Source: Megasphaera sp. MJR8396C
GTDB lineage: Bacteria; Bacillota; Negativicutes; Veillonellales; Megasphaeraceae
Length of the DNA: 64,000 nucleotides
Assembly (NCBI RefSeq): GCF_001546855.1
Contig: NZ_KQ958143.1
Span: 1 to 64,000, forward strand
Reading direction: 5' to 3'
The position numbers and the translations under genes were made by a program. The notes below the pieces were generated by a model. The model was not told the origin of the DNA, made no database searches, and saw only the letters and a program-made list of their open reading frames with translations. Shown here piece by piece: positions 7,871 to 17,543 of this stretch; within the stretch, counting starts at the first letter, position 1; the number at the start of each line of letters is the position of its first letter.

Positions 7871-9426
7871 AACAATGGTTATATGACAATCGTTACGGCC
7901 TCATCGTCGCCTTAGTGGCAGCAATTATTTTGCTGCCCTTTTTAGGTGCCGTGCCGCTCATGGATCCGGACGAACCGGTGTACGGTGAAACGGCCCGGGA
8001 AATGCTGGCTGCCGGCGACTGGCTATCGCCGCGCATTTTTGGCAATTTCTGGTATGACAAACCGCCTTTCTTTTACTGGCTGGAAATGATTTCATACAGC
8101 TTCTTCGGAGTCACGGACTTTGCCTCCCGCCTGCCCAGCGCCCTGGCCGCCATGGCAACGACGCTTTACATCTATGCAGCCGGCCGTGACATCTTCAATA
8201 AGCCGATTGCTGCCTTGTCATCTTTGCTGCTGGTAACCAGCTTCGGCTTCATGTATATCGGCAAGGCCGCCGTCACCGATATGACCCTGGTCCTGACCTT
8301 GACCGTCGCCATGATGTCCTTTTACCGGAAAAAATACTATACGGCCTATTTCTTCTGCGGCCTGTCGCTCCTGGTCAAAGGTCCCATAGGATACGCCTTT
8401 CCGGCCCTCATCATGCTGATTTACATCGCCTGGACCCGCCAATGGTCGCTGCTGAAAGACATGAAGATTCCCCAGGGAATCCTCTTAGCCTTTGCCGTCG
8501 GCCTACCCTGGTACGTCCTCATGTACAAGGTTCACGGCGAAGCTTTCTTAGACACGTTCATCGGCTACCACAACATCACCCGCTTTGCCGCTCCGGAACA
8601 TCCCGGTCAGAACAGTCTTTTCTTCTTCATCCCGGTCTTATTAGCCGCCATGATGCCTTGGACGGTCTATCTCGGACCGGCGCTCCGGCGGTTGTTCAAA
8701 AAACGGGATCCCTTCCGCGACGCCCTGCAGTTCTGCCTGGTCTGGGCCGGGTTCATCTTCCTCTTTTTCTCCCTCTCGAAGACGCAGCTCGTCACCTATA
8801 TCGCCCCCATGTTCCCGCCGACGGCCTATCTCATCGGCTGGTACTGGTATCGGTCCTATATTGAACGCTCCTTCCCGCGGGCCCTTCTGGCCGCATCCTA
8901 CATACTCGGCATTTTGCTGCTGGCCTGCAACGCCCTTCCCTTGAGCCCGGGCGCAGCTTTCTTCCGACCCGCCATCGCCTGGGTATCGGCAGGGCTTACG
9001 GCCGCCCTCTTTCTACCGACGTATTTTTTATGGCGCCGCCGCTTCCGGATGGCCTTCATCGTCGCTACCGCCACGATGGTCTGTTTTTCCTGGGCCATAT
9101 TCGGACATGTCATCCCACAGCTAAAGAGCTATGTCACGTCCTATGATACAGCCCAAATCCTACCTAACGTCTACGACGATCATTCCCAATTGTACATCGA
9201 AAAATTTCTCCGCCCGGGCATTACCTATTACAGCGGCAAGTCCGGGGAAGAATGGGACCCTGTAAAAAATCCCGAACTGGACACGCTCCTTACGCAGGAC
9301 GAGAAAATTTTTCTCATCATGTCCAAAGCGACCTTTCATAAGCTGACCAAATCGAAGCCTTTAATCGACCGCTTCGGCATTGCCGGAGAAACGCCGTCAC
9401 AAGTCATCCTCATCAATCACCCCTAG
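7867..9426 (+). CDS. ArnT-like glycosyltransferase family 39 protein (first copy)
   Basis: 519 residues. The N-terminal two-thirds are multi-helix membrane sequence with the GT-C signature: after helix 1 comes MDPDEPVYGETAREMLAAGDW, whose Asp-Glu pair is the catalytic/metal site of ArnT and PMT-type enzymes, then FWYDKPPFFYW and DFASRLPSAL. The roughly 130-residue C-terminal region (from about 395) is a periplasmic-type domain. ArnT enzymes use an undecaprenyl-phosphate sugar to decorate lipid A or other envelope molecules on the periplasmic face. The exact sugar cannot be told: no arnA/B/C/D genes are in the window. It overlaps the DedA gene by four bases and is followed nine bases later by a paralogue, so the three form one operon. 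Confidence 0.88.
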   Translation: MKQWLYDNRYGLIVALVAAIILLPFLGAVPLMDPDEPVYGETAREMLAAGDWLSPRIFGNFWYDKPPFFYWLEMISYSFFGVTDFASRLPSALAAMATTLYIYAAGRDIFNKPIAALSSLLLVTSFGFMYIGKAAVTDMTLVLTLTVAMMSFYRKKYYTAYFFCGLSLLVKGPIGYAFPALIMLIYIAWTRQWSLLKDMKIPQGILLAFAVGLPWYVLMYKVHGEAFLDTFIGYHNITRFAAPEHPGQNSLFFFIPVLLAAMMPWTVYLGPALRRLFKKRDPFRDALQFCLVWAGFIFLFFSLSKTQLVTYIAPMFPPTAYLIGWYWYRSYIERSFPRALLAASYILGILLLACNALPLSPGAAFFRPAIAWVSAGLTAALFLPTYFLWRRRFRMAFIVATATMVCFSWAIFGHVIPQLKSYVTSYDTAQILPNVYDDHSQLYIEKFLRPGITYYSGKSGEEWDPVKNPELDTLLTQDEKIFLIMSKATFHKLTKSKPLIDRFGIAGETPSQVILINHP

Positions 9427-9435
9427 GAGGTACGT

Positions 9436-11046
9436 ATGAAACAGTCATCCCTGCTAACCCTCATCTTTGCAGCAACCTTTCTGTTTCTGGCAGTCGGTAT
9501 ATCTGCCTTGGCCGTCACCGACCCCGTCGAATCCAATTACACCCTGACGGCCCTTGAAATGGTTCAGAGCGGCGACTGGATTTCGCCGCAGATCTATGGC
9601 ATCTATTGGTACGATAAACCGATTTTTCTCTATTGGCTCCTGAGTCTGTCCTACAGTGTTTTCGGCGCCACGGACTTTGCTTCCCGCCTGCCGGCCGTCC
9701 TCTTTGGGGCCATGTCCTGCACCCTGGCCGCCTGGTTCGCCCTGCGCCAGACGCAGCGTACGGCAACGGCCGTTCTCTTTGCAGCCATGACGGCGACGTC
9801 CCTTGCCGTTTGGCTCATCAGCCGTTCGGTCATCACCGATCAGCCCTTGTTCTTCTTTAGCGGCGCCACCTTATTCTTTGCCTTTATCGGCCTTACGGAA
9901 GCCAAAAAGAACTATGTCATCGCCGCCTATGTCATGGCTGCCGGCGCCGTCCTCACCAAAGGACCGGTCGGCCTCGTCCTGCCCGGCTTATTTCTCCTCC
10001 TCTTTGCCATCATTCAGCGCAATGCCGCCTATGCCAAACGACTCTTTCCGCCGGTCGGCATCGCCTTATTCCTCCTCCTCGTCCTGAGCTGGTACGGCCC
10101 GATGTATCGCCTCCACGGTCAGGATTTCATCGATGGCTTCCTGGGATTTAATAACGTCGTCCGGGCTACGGTTTCTGAACACCCGAAAGACAACGTCTGG
10201 TACTACTATCTGGTCCTGGTTCCGGTCAGCCTCCTTCCCTGGACCGGCCCCTGCCTGTACGGCTTATGGAAACGGCGCCGTCGCGATGACACCTATGTGT
10301 TCATGGCCGTTTGGGCCATCGGGACCATTTTATTTTACAGCCTCATGGCTACGAAATACCCGACCTATGCCTACATCGCCAACTGGCCCTTACTCTATCT
10401 CGGCGCTTGGGCCATCGATTCTTTCCACCAAGAGGACCGCCATCGCCTCTGGCTCATCGTCATCATTCCGGCCCTCTTGTTCGGCCTTCTCTTTGCAGCA
10501 CTGAACTTCTTTACCAGCAAAGCGCCCTTCCCCGTCGACGGCCTGTTACTGCTGACGATCTTCATCGCCATCATGGCCTTCCTCATCTTACTGGCCTGGT
10601 GGCAAAAAGCCTATATCGCCCTGCCCATTCTCATTACGGCCATGACTGCCGTTACCTATCTCATCGTAACCTTCCAGGTGTTGATCCCCTTCTATCAATA
10701 CCGATCGGCCCAAAGCCTGACTACGGCACCCATAACGGGACAGGCCTACTTCTTTGAAGAGTATCGGACGTCTTACCCCTATTACACGGGAAAGACCGCC
10801 ATCTGGACGTCAGCCGGAAAGTCCGATAAAAATTCTACACAAAAGCGCGACGCCGTTTGGGCAAAAAAATATCTCTACCCCAAGGAAGAAGAAGCGTCCG
10901 TCATCAACCGTCTGCAAAATCATCAGGACCTGACTCTCATCGTCCCCCGCAGCCAATACCAAAATTATCTGGCCTCGAACTTTGCCCCCTTGACCCGCGA
11001 AACGGCACACGTCGGCTCCTACTATCTCTTTACGCCGGCGCCATAG
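9436..11046 (+). CDS. ArnT-like glycosyltransferase family 39 protein (second copy)
   Basis: 536 residues and clearly a paralogue of the preceding gene. It has the same order of motifs: VTDPVESNYTLTALEMVQSGDW (where the first copy has DPDEPVYGETAREML), IYWYDKPIFLYW, and ATDFASRLPAVLFG. The second acidic residue of the active-site pair is present as D-P-V-E rather than D-P-D-E, so the catalytic loop is one acidic residue poorer. The rest is a multi-helix GT-C membrane domain with a soluble C-terminal tail. SD AGGAGG lies seven bases before the ATG. The two copies may add different sugars or act on different acceptors; this is inference. Confidence 0.85.
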   Translation: MKQSSLLTLIFAATFLFLAVGISALAVTDPVESNYTLTALEMVQSGDWISPQIYGIYWYDKPIFLYWLLSLSYSVFGATDFASRLPAVLFGAMSCTLAAWFALRQTQRTATAVLFAAMTATSLAVWLISRSVITDQPLFFFSGATLFFAFIGLTEAKKNYVIAAYVMAAGAVLTKGPVGLVLPGLFLLLFAIIQRNAAYAKRLFPPVGIALFLLLVLSWYGPMYRLHGQDFIDGFLGFNNVVRATVSEHPKDNVWYYYLVLVPVSLLPWTGPCLYGLWKRRRRDDTYVFMAVWAIGTILFYSLMATKYPTYAYIANWPLLYLGAWAIDSFHQEDRHRLWLIVIIPALLFGLLFAALNFFTSKAPFPVDGLLLLTIFIAIMAFLILLAWWQKAYIALPILITAMTAVTYLIVTFQVLIPFYQYRSAQSLTTAPITGQAYFFEEYRTSYPYYTGKTAIWTSAGKSDKNSTQKRDAVWAKKYLYPKEEEASVINRLQNHQDLTLIVPRSQYQNYLASNFAPLTRETAHVGSYYLFTPAP

Positions 11047-11062
11047 CCAGAAAGGGAATATC

Positions 11063-11743
11063 ATGAAAAACCTCATCCATACACTTTGCGATTACCATGA
11101 ACCCGGCGTTTTCAATCCCTGGTCAGAATATGACGAGCAGTGCGACATCGGCCCGGCAGCGCCGGATATCCGCTGCCGTCAGCTCCGGGATTATCTGGAA
11201 CCTCGCCTGCATCGTGCCCGCATTTTGCTCATTGCCGAAGCCGCCGGTTACCAGGGATGCCGCTTTACGGGCATTCCCATCACCTGCGAACGGATGCTCC
11301 TCGATGCGCATAAACAGATCTCGTCATCGATCATCCTCGGCCGGCAGGGAGAACGGACGAGCCGCCCCGACTGCACTTTCATGACCAGCCGCCCCCAACA
11401 GGACAAGGGGATGAACGAACCGACTGACACCTATGTTTGGGGCGCCATCGTCGATAACGGCCTCGATCCAAAGGACGTCCTGCTGTGGAACATTTTCCCC
11501 TTCCACCCTCATAAAAAATCGCCCTTTTCCAACCGCACGCCGAGTGATGCCGAACTGGCTGCCGGCCTTTCTTATGCCAAAGCCCTGCTCCATCTCTGCC
11601 GGCCGGACATCCGCGTCGCCGCCATTGGCCGAAAATCGGCAGAAACCCTAGAAGCCGCCGGTATTTCGGCTCAGTCCATGCGTCACCCGGCCAACGGCGG
11701 AGCTTCCTTGTTCAGGAAACAATTTTCACGTTTTTCTCTTTAA
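11063..11743 (+). CDS. Uracil-DNA glycosylase superfamily protein
   Basis: 226 residues. ILLIAEAAGYQGCRFTGIPITCERML (from about 52) corresponds to the uracil-recognition loop of the superfamily, and NIFPFHPH and MRHPANGG near the C-terminus correspond to the strand-3 and His-Pro (HPS) motifs. Related proteins remove uracil from DNA, but this subgroup is divergent (A-E-A-x-G-Y in place of G-E-A-P-G) and its activity is uncertain. SD AAAGGGA sits seven bases before the ATG. It directly follows the glycosyltransferase operon by 16 bases and may be co-transcribed. The window holds a second, different member of the superfamily at 23683-24258. After the stop, 11744-11820 is AT-rich and shows no terminator hairpin. 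Confidence 0.82.
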   Translation: MKNLIHTLCDYHEPGVFNPWSEYDEQCDIGPAAPDIRCRQLRDYLEPRLHRARILLIAEAAGYQGCRFTGIPITCERMLLDAHKQISSSIILGRQGERTSRPDCTFMTSRPQQDKGMNEPTDTYVWGAIVDNGLDPKDVLLWNIFPFHPHKKSPFSNRTPSDAELAAGLSYAKALLHLCRPDIRVAAIGRKSAETLEAAGISAQSMRHPANGGASLFRKQFSRFSL

Positions 11744-11820
11744 TTCTTTTTAAAATAACAATAAATTCGTTTTACACATTAAAATTATCGGTATTTTTGT
11801 TCATATATTCAAAAAAGTCA

Positions 11821-11849
11821 TTGCATCGTCCTTACAAATCGTCTATAAT
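11821..11849 (+). promoter_or_regulatory. gltB promoter
   Basis: TTGCAT and a perfect TATAAT separated by 17 bases; predicted transcription start near 11856. Confidence 0.7.
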
Positions 11850-11870
11850 CATAGATGCACCACAGTATCC

Positions 11871-11906
11871 ACGAGCCCTCTCTCATACAGTGACGGCTCG
11901 TTTTTA
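11871..11906 (+). terminator. Leader terminator (possible attenuator) of gltB
   Basis: ACGAGCC pairs with GGCTCGT, followed by TTTTT. It lies after the promoter and before the gltB SD, so full transcription of gltB would have to escape it. No upstream gene uses it, and the leader is only about 50 nt, too short for a classic riboswitch aptamer that I recognise. Confidence 0.6.
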
Positions 11907-11929
11907 TATACGCAAAGGGGGACTTGTCT

Positions 11930-14900
11930 ATGAACAAAAAAATGCGCGATCTGCCGGAGCCGCAAGGCCTGTATGATCCGTCATACGAACACGACGCCTG
12001 CGGTATCGGTATCGTTGCCAATATAAAAGGGATAAAATCATACAGCATCATCGACGACGCCCTTACGATTTTAGAAAATCTACGCCATCGCGGCGCCGAA
12101 GGAGCCGATGCCAACAGTGGTGACGGCGCCGGTATCTTGGTTCAGATACCGCACCAATTCTTCTGCCGTGAATGCGGCGTCTTAGGCTTTACCCTTCCCG
12201 ACGAGGGCGACTACGGCGTCGGCATGATTTTTGCCCATCGCTATAAAACATTTCGTAAGGAACAAATGGATGCCTTTGAAGATATCGTCCGTTCCGAAGG
12301 CCTTTCTATCCTCGGCTGGCGCGACGTCCCCGTCGATGAAAGCCTGATCGGCAATATCGCCAAAAAAACGTGTCCCCATTTTCTGCAGGTCTTTATCCGG
12401 AAAGACCCGACCATGAAGACCCAGATGGACTTTGAACGAAAATTGTACGTCATCCGTAAACTGGCGGAAAAAGCAATCGTTCCCAAAAGCCAGGAACAGG
12501 GAACGGATTTCTATATTGCCAGCCTGTCGTCGAAGACTATCGTCTATAAAGGCATGCTGACGTCGGTCCAGCTGCGCCACTTCTTCCTCGACTTATCGGA
12601 CCTCGACTTCATCACGTCCATGGCCCTCATCCACTCCCGGTTCAGTACCAATACCTTCCCCAGCTGGGCTAGGGCCCATCCGAATCGCTACATCGTCCAC
12701 AATGGGGAAATCAATACGATCCAGGGCAACATCAACTGGCTCAATGCCCGTGAAGGCAAGTCAAAATCGGCCTTCTTCCCGGACATGGAAAAAGTATTCC
12801 CCGTCGTCGACGATACGGGCAGCGACTCGTCCATGTTCGACAACTGCCTGGAATATCTCTACATGACCGGCCATTCTCTGCCTCATGCCATGATGATGAT
12901 GATTCCGGAACCATGGGAACGGGATCCCCTCATGAGCCCGGAAAAGCGCGACTTCTACCGCTACCATAACTTTATGCTCGAACCCTGGGACGGGCCGGCG
13001 GCCATCGGCTTCTGCGACGGCACGGTCATCGGCGGCATGCTCGACCGAAACGGCCTTCGTCCGGGCCGCTATTACGTCACCCTCGACGACCGGGTCATCG
13101 TCAGTTCTGAAGTCGGCGTCGTCACCATTCCGCCCCAAGACATCCTTTATAAAGGGCGCCTCGAACCGGGTAAGATGCTCCTCGTCGATACGAAAAAGCA
13201 GCGCATCATCGGCGACGATGAAATCAAACACGAAATCGCCTCCGAACACCCCTATGCCGACTGGTATAAAGAACACATCACCGACCTGGACGACCTCATG
13301 GATAATCAGGCCCTGCCTCACAGCGAAGCCATCATCCCTTACGATTTAAAAGAACAGGAAAAGGTCTTCGGTTACACCCAGGAAGACATGGACAAGGTCA
13401 TCCTGCCCATGGCCCGCGACGGCCACCACGCCATCGATTCCATGGGCGTCGACGTCCCCCTGGCGGTCTTGAATGACAGGCCCCAGCTCTTATATGATTA
13501 TTTTAAAGAAAATTTTGCCCAGGTAACCAATCCGGCCATCGACGGCGTCCGTGAAAAGACAGTCATGTCGTCATCGATCATGGTCGGTAACGTAGCCAAT
13601 ATCATGGAACCAAACGAAGCGTCGACAGCGGCACTCTACTTGAAGACGCCGATTTTGACCAATGAACAACTGGCGGTCATCAAGTCACTCATGACGCCCA
13701 AACTGCACACGGCGACCTTATCCATGCTCTATCCCGTCAACAACGGTGCCGAAGGGATGGAAACGGCCATCGAATCCCTGTGCATCGACGCCTTGAAGGC
13801 GATTAAAAATGGAGCCAACATCCTGGTCTTATCCGACCGGGGCATCAACTCCCGTATGGCAGCCATCCCGGCCCTCTTGGCCTCGGCCGCCCTCCATCAC
13901 TACCTCATCGACAAAGCCGTCCGCTCCGACGTCGGCCTGGTCCTGGAATCGGGAGAACCGCGCGAAGTCCATCATTTCTGTACCCTCATCGGCTACGGAA
14001 TTACGGCCATCAATCCTTACATCGCCTTAGAATCGATCAAAGAACTGATTGCCGGCAAAAAACTCCCCCGCCTCGACTATGAACAGGCCCGTCAGAACTA
14101 TATCGACGCTGCCGTAAAAGGCATCTTAGCCGTCATGTCCAAGATGGGGATTTCGACCATTCACAGCTATCACGGCGCCCAGATTTTTGAAGCCGTCGGC
14201 ATCAGCCGCGACCTCATCGACAAGTATTTTTGTCATACGCCGTCCCCCATCGAAGGACTGGGCATCGCCGAAATCGCTGACGAAAACGCCATGCGCCATC
14301 AAGAAGCCTACCAGACCGGCGATACTTTGGACCGCGGCGATTTTTACCAATACCATAAAGGCGGCCAGCCTCATATCATCGATCCGGAAACGGTACAGCT
14401 CTTACAGAAAGCCGTCCAGACCAACGATTATGCCACCTATAAACAGTACGCCGCTCACGTCAACCGAGAAACCGTTTTCCGCCTGCGGGACCTCCTCGAC
14501 TTTGAATACCCTGCTGGCTGCAGCATCCCTATCGAAGAAGTCGAGTCGGCCGATGCTATCGTCAAACGCTTCCGCACCGGTGCCATGAGCTACGGCGCCC
14601 TCAGCAAAGAAGCCCACGAATGCATCGCCACGGCCATGAATCGCCTCGGCAGCATGAGCAATACCGGCGAAGGCGGTGAAGACGCAGCCCGTTTCCATAC
14701 TGAAAAGAACGACGGAATCAAACAAGTCGCCTCGGCCCGCTTCGGCGTCACCAGCGACTACCTCATCCACGCCGATGAACTGCAGATCAAATGCTCGCAA
14801 GGGGCCAAGCCCGGTGAAGGCGGCCATCTGCCGGGCAATAAGGTCTACCCGGATATTGCCAAGACCCGTCACGCCACAACGGGCGTCGCCCTCATTTCAC

Positions 14901-16492
14901 CGCCGCCGCATCACGACATCTACTCCATTGAAGACTTGGCCGAACTCATCTTCGATTTGAAAAATGCCAATCGCCGGGCTTCCATCGGCGTAAAACTGAC
15001 GGCCGGCGCCGGTATCGGCACCATCGCTGCCGGCGTCGTCAAGGCCAAGGCCGACTCGATCGTCGTCAGCGGCTACGACGGCGGTACCGGGGCCTCGCCG
15101 CGCACGAGCCTGCGCCATGCCGGCCTGCCTTGGGAAATCGGCCTTTCCGAAGTCCAACAGACACTTCTCCTCAACAGCCTGCGCGACCGGGTCACCTTGG
15201 AAGTCGACGGCAAGCTCCTCACCGGCCGCGACGTCGCCATTGCCGCCTTATTCGGCGCTGAACGATTCGGCTTCGGTACGGCTCCCCTCCTTGCTATCGG
15301 CTGCCACATGCTGCGTGTCTGCCATCTCAACACCTGCCCTTACGGCGTCTGCACCCAGGATGAAAAACTGCGCAAGCGCTTCAAGGGCAAACCGGAATAC
15401 ATCATCAACTTCATGCATTTCGTCGCCGAAGACCTTCGAGAAATCATGGCCCGCCTGGGATTCCACACCGTCGAAGAAATGATTGGCCGTTACGACTGCT
15501 TAAAACAGAAGGACCACGTCGGTCATTGGAAGGCCAAGACGGTTAATCTGAAAAATCTCTTATACCGACCTTATACGGACGTCTCCGTCGGCCATCACTT
15601 CACGACTCCCCAAGACCATCAGATCAATACGACCCTCGATATGTCCAAACTGGTCCGCATGTGCCGGCCAGCCTTGGAACAGCAGAAGCATATCCGGGCC
15701 CGCCTGCGCATTCAAAACACCGACCGCGTCACAGGGACCATCCTCGGCAGTGAAATCACCAAAGCCTACGGCGAAAAAGGCCTTCCGGAAGACACGATTG
15801 CCTTATCCTTCGTCGGCTCTGCCGGACAAAGCTTCGGCGCCTTCATTCCCCACGGGCTGACCTTGTCCCTTGAAGGCGATGCGAACGACTATTTGGGTAA
15901 AGGCCTCTCTGGCGGTAAGATCATCGTCTCGCCGCCGCGGGAATCGGTCTTCCCCGCCGAAGACAACATCATCATCGGCAACGTCGCCTTCTATGGCGCT
16001 ACCAGTGGCGAAGCCTATATCAACGGCACGGCAGGTGAACGGTTCTGCGTCCGCAACAGCGGCATCGATGCCGTCGTCGAAGGCGTCGGCAATCACGGCT
16101 GTGAATACATGACCGGCGGTCGGATCCTCATCCTCGGCAAAACAGGACACAACTTTGCAGCCGGTATGTCCGGCGGTATCGCCTATATCTACGACTTAGA
16201 CCCGAAAAAATGCAACACCGATTTAGTAAAATTGGAAACCCTCACCGATGAAGCCGAAAAAGAAGCCGTCAAGGCGATGTTAGAAAAACACGTCCGCTAC
16301 ACCGACAGCAACTTAGGCCATATTCTCCTCGAAAACTGGGATGACACGGTAAATCATTTGACCAAGGTTATCCCCGAAGCGTATGAAGAAATGGTAGCCC
16401 TCATCGAAAAGGCCAAAGCCGACGGCCATTCCGACGAAGAAGCCCATATGATTGCCTTCGAAAAGAAACACGGTAAGAACGGTAAAAAGTAA
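11930..16492 (+). CDS. gltB: Glutamate synthase large subunit
   Basis: 1520 residues, the normal length. The enzyme converts glutamine plus 2-oxoglutarate to two glutamates for ammonium assimilation in the cytosol. The short N-terminal propeptide ends before Cys24 (HDACGIG), the N-terminal nucleophile of the class II amidotransferase domain (about 24-430). The central domain follows, then the FMN/synthase domain (about 810-1190), with the [3Fe-4S] region CHMLRVCHLNTCPYGVC at residues 1125-1141. The C-terminal beta-helix domain contains repeated G-x-G motifs (GLSGGKIIV, GAGMSGGIAYIYD-like). AAAGGGGG lies eight bases before the ATG; an upstream in-frame TTG (11924) overlaps that spacer and is less likely. 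No small-subunit gltD gene is adjacent, so the electron donor partner must be encoded elsewhere or be ferredoxin. A leader terminator suggests attenuation. Confidence 0.97.
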   Translation: MNKKMRDLPEPQGLYDPSYEHDACGIGIVANIKGIKSYSIIDDALTILENLRHRGAEGADANSGDGAGILVQIPHQFFCRECGVLGFTLPDEGDYGVGMIFAHRYKTFRKEQMDAFEDIVRSEGLSILGWRDVPVDESLIGNIAKKTCPHFLQVFIRKDPTMKTQMDFERKLYVIRKLAEKAIVPKSQEQGTDFYIASLSSKTIVYKGMLTSVQLRHFFLDLSDLDFITSMALIHSRFSTNTFPSWARAHPNRYIVHNGEINTIQGNINWLNAREGKSKSAFFPDMEKVFPVVDDTGSDSSMFDNCLEYLYMTGHSLPHAMMMMIPEPWERDPLMSPEKRDFYRYHNFMLEPWDGPAAIGFCDGTVIGGMLDRNGLRPGRYYVTLDDRVIVSSEVGVVTIPPQDILYKGRLEPGKMLLVDTKKQRIIGDDEIKHEIASEHPYADWYKEHITDLDDLMDNQALPHSEAIIPYDLKEQEKVFGYTQEDMDKVILPMARDGHHAIDSMGVDVPLAVLNDRPQLLYDYFKENFAQVTNPAIDGVREKTVMSSSIMVGNVANIMEPNEASTAALYLKTPILTNEQLAVIKSLMTPKLHTATLSMLYPVNNGAEGMETAIESLCIDALKAIKNGANILVLSDRGINSRMAAIPALLASAALHHYLIDKAVRSDVGLVLESGEPREVHHFCTLIGYGITAINPYIALESIKELIAGKKLPRLDYEQARQNYIDAAVKGILAVMSKMGISTIHSYHGAQIFEAVGISRDLIDKYFCHTPSPIEGLGIAEIADENAMRHQEAYQTGDTLDRGDFYQYHKGGQPHIIDPETVQLLQKAVQTNDYATYKQYAAHVNRETVFRLRDLLDFEYPAGCSIPIEEVESADAIVKRFRTGAMSYGALSKEAHECIATAMNRLGSMSNTGEGGEDAARFHTEKNDGIKQVASARFGVTSDYLIHADELQIKCSQGAKPGEGGHLPGNKVYPDIAKTRHATTGVALISPPPHHDIYSIEDLAELIFDLKNANRRASIGVKLTAGAGIGTIAAGVVKAKADSIVVSGYDGGTGASPRTSLRHAGLPWEIGLSEVQQTLLLNSLRDRVTLEVDGKLLTGRDVAIAALFGAERFGFGTAPLLAIGCHMLRVCHLNTCPYGVCTQDEKLRKRFKGKPEYIINFMHFVAEDLREIMARLGFHTVEEMIGRYDCLKQKDHVGHWKAKTVNLKNLLYRPYTDVSVGHHFTTPQDHQINTTLDMSKLVRMCRPALEQQKHIRARLRIQNTDRVTGTILGSEITKAYGEKGLPEDTIALSFVGSAGQSFGAFIPHGLTLSLEGDANDYLGKGLSGGKIIVSPPRESVFPAEDNIIIGNVAFYGATSGEAYINGTAGERFCVRNSGIDAVVEGVGNHGCEYMTGGRILILGKTGHNFAAGMSGGIAYIYDLDPKKCNTDLVKLETLTDEAEKEAVKAMLEKHVRYTDSNLGHILLENWDDTVNHLTKVIPEAYEEMVALIEKAKADGHSDEEAHMIAFEKKHGKNGKK

Positions 16493-16502
16493 TAAGAGAA
16501 AC

Positions 16503-16574
16503 GACCTCGCAAATCACACCCGATGCCTATCTTCATGAATACGGTATCGGATCAGACTGCGAGGTCATTTTTTA
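16503..16574 (+). terminator. gltB terminator
   Basis: GACCTCGCA pairs with TGCGAGGTC, with an inner CCGATGCC/GGTATCGG stem, followed by ATTTTTTAT. Confidence 0.85.
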
Positions 16575-16694
16575 TCATTCACTTGGCGCGATTTGTTGTC
16601 TTATTGGCGTAAAAAGATATGTTCATGGCGTCTATTTCCGGGTACAATAAGGCTGTAAAACACACCCATCGAAAAACAGTCAGGAGGGATCTAC

Positions 16695-17507
16695 ATGACA
16701 ACCGATATGAAAAGCCAAGACTAAAGAGGAAAACTAGCGCTCATCACCGGCACCTCGAGCGGCCTTGGCAAAGAACTGGCCTACATCCATGCCCGGCGCG
16801 GCGGCAGTCTCATCCTCGTCGCCCGCAGGCAGGACTTGCTCGAAGCACTGGCCCGTGAACTTCAAGATACATACGGTACCACCGTATATATCATCTCAAA
16901 AGACTTGTCGAAAGAGACGGCACCGGAAGAAATTTATGCCGAAGTCCAGGCCAAAGGCCTTCAGGTAGATTATCTTATCAACAATGCCGGTCTCGGCGGC
17001 CAAGGCGCTTTTGCAGAACGCTCGATGGAAATCGACATGAACCTCATTGCCGTCAATATCATCTCCTTGACGAAAATGACAAAACTCTTCCTGCCCGACT
17101 TTTTAAAGCGTAAATCAGGGCGCATCCTCAACGTATCTTCAACGGCTGCCCTGATGCCCGGCCCCCTGCAGGCCGTCTACTACGCCTCGAAGGCCTACGT
17201 CACCTCCTTAAGCAATGCCATCTGGCAGGAAATCCAAGGAAGCGGCGTCACCATGACCCTCCTGATGCCGGGCGGCATGGACACTGGATTTGCCGCCGCC
17301 TCAGGCCTGCAGAATACCAGTCTTGCCAAACAGATGGTATTTTCTCCACGTGAAATCGCAGAGCCGACCTATGCGGCCATGCTGCGGGGACAGATGGAGC
17401 TCATCGAAAAGTTGAATTTCATCCAAAAACTCTCGTTCAAGCTCCTGCCCTTCCTGCCCAAAAAGCTGATCATGAAACAGATTTATAATATGCAGCAGTC
17501 AACATAA
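16695..17507 (+). pseudogene. Short-chain dehydrogenase interrupted by an in-frame TAA at codon 10
   Basis: The frame begins at ATG 16695 behind a strong SD (CAGGAGGG) and codes MTTDMKSQD, then TAA (16722-16724), then RGKLALITGTSSGLGKELA without any frame change. The NAD(P)-binding glycine motif TGTSSGLG, the NNAG motif, the catalytic Ser (NVSSTA) and the YxxxK pair (YYASKAY) are all intact downstream, and the total of 270 codons is a normal SDR length. No ATG, GTG or TTG lies between the stop and the glycine motif; the first usable ATG (16836) would delete that motif. The simplest reading is a single T-to-A change of a Leu TTA codon, that is a recent nonsense mutation or a sequencing error. 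The stop is TAA, so selenocysteine insertion is not an explanation. The body looks like the fatty acyl/steroid reductase type of SDR. Confidence 0.8.
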
Positions 17508-17543
17508 ATTTTCCTTTATTAAAAACAGAAAGAAGGTATCCTG

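Noticed and set aside
7867-11046. The two ArnT-like genes as one gene split by a frameshift
   Set aside because: Each has its own SD, start and full set of motifs from the same part of the family, so they are tandem paralogues.
16695-17507. Selenocysteine read-through of the SDR stop, given selC in the window
   Set aside because: The stop is TAA, not TGA, and the expected residue is Leu, so Sec insertion cannot apply.
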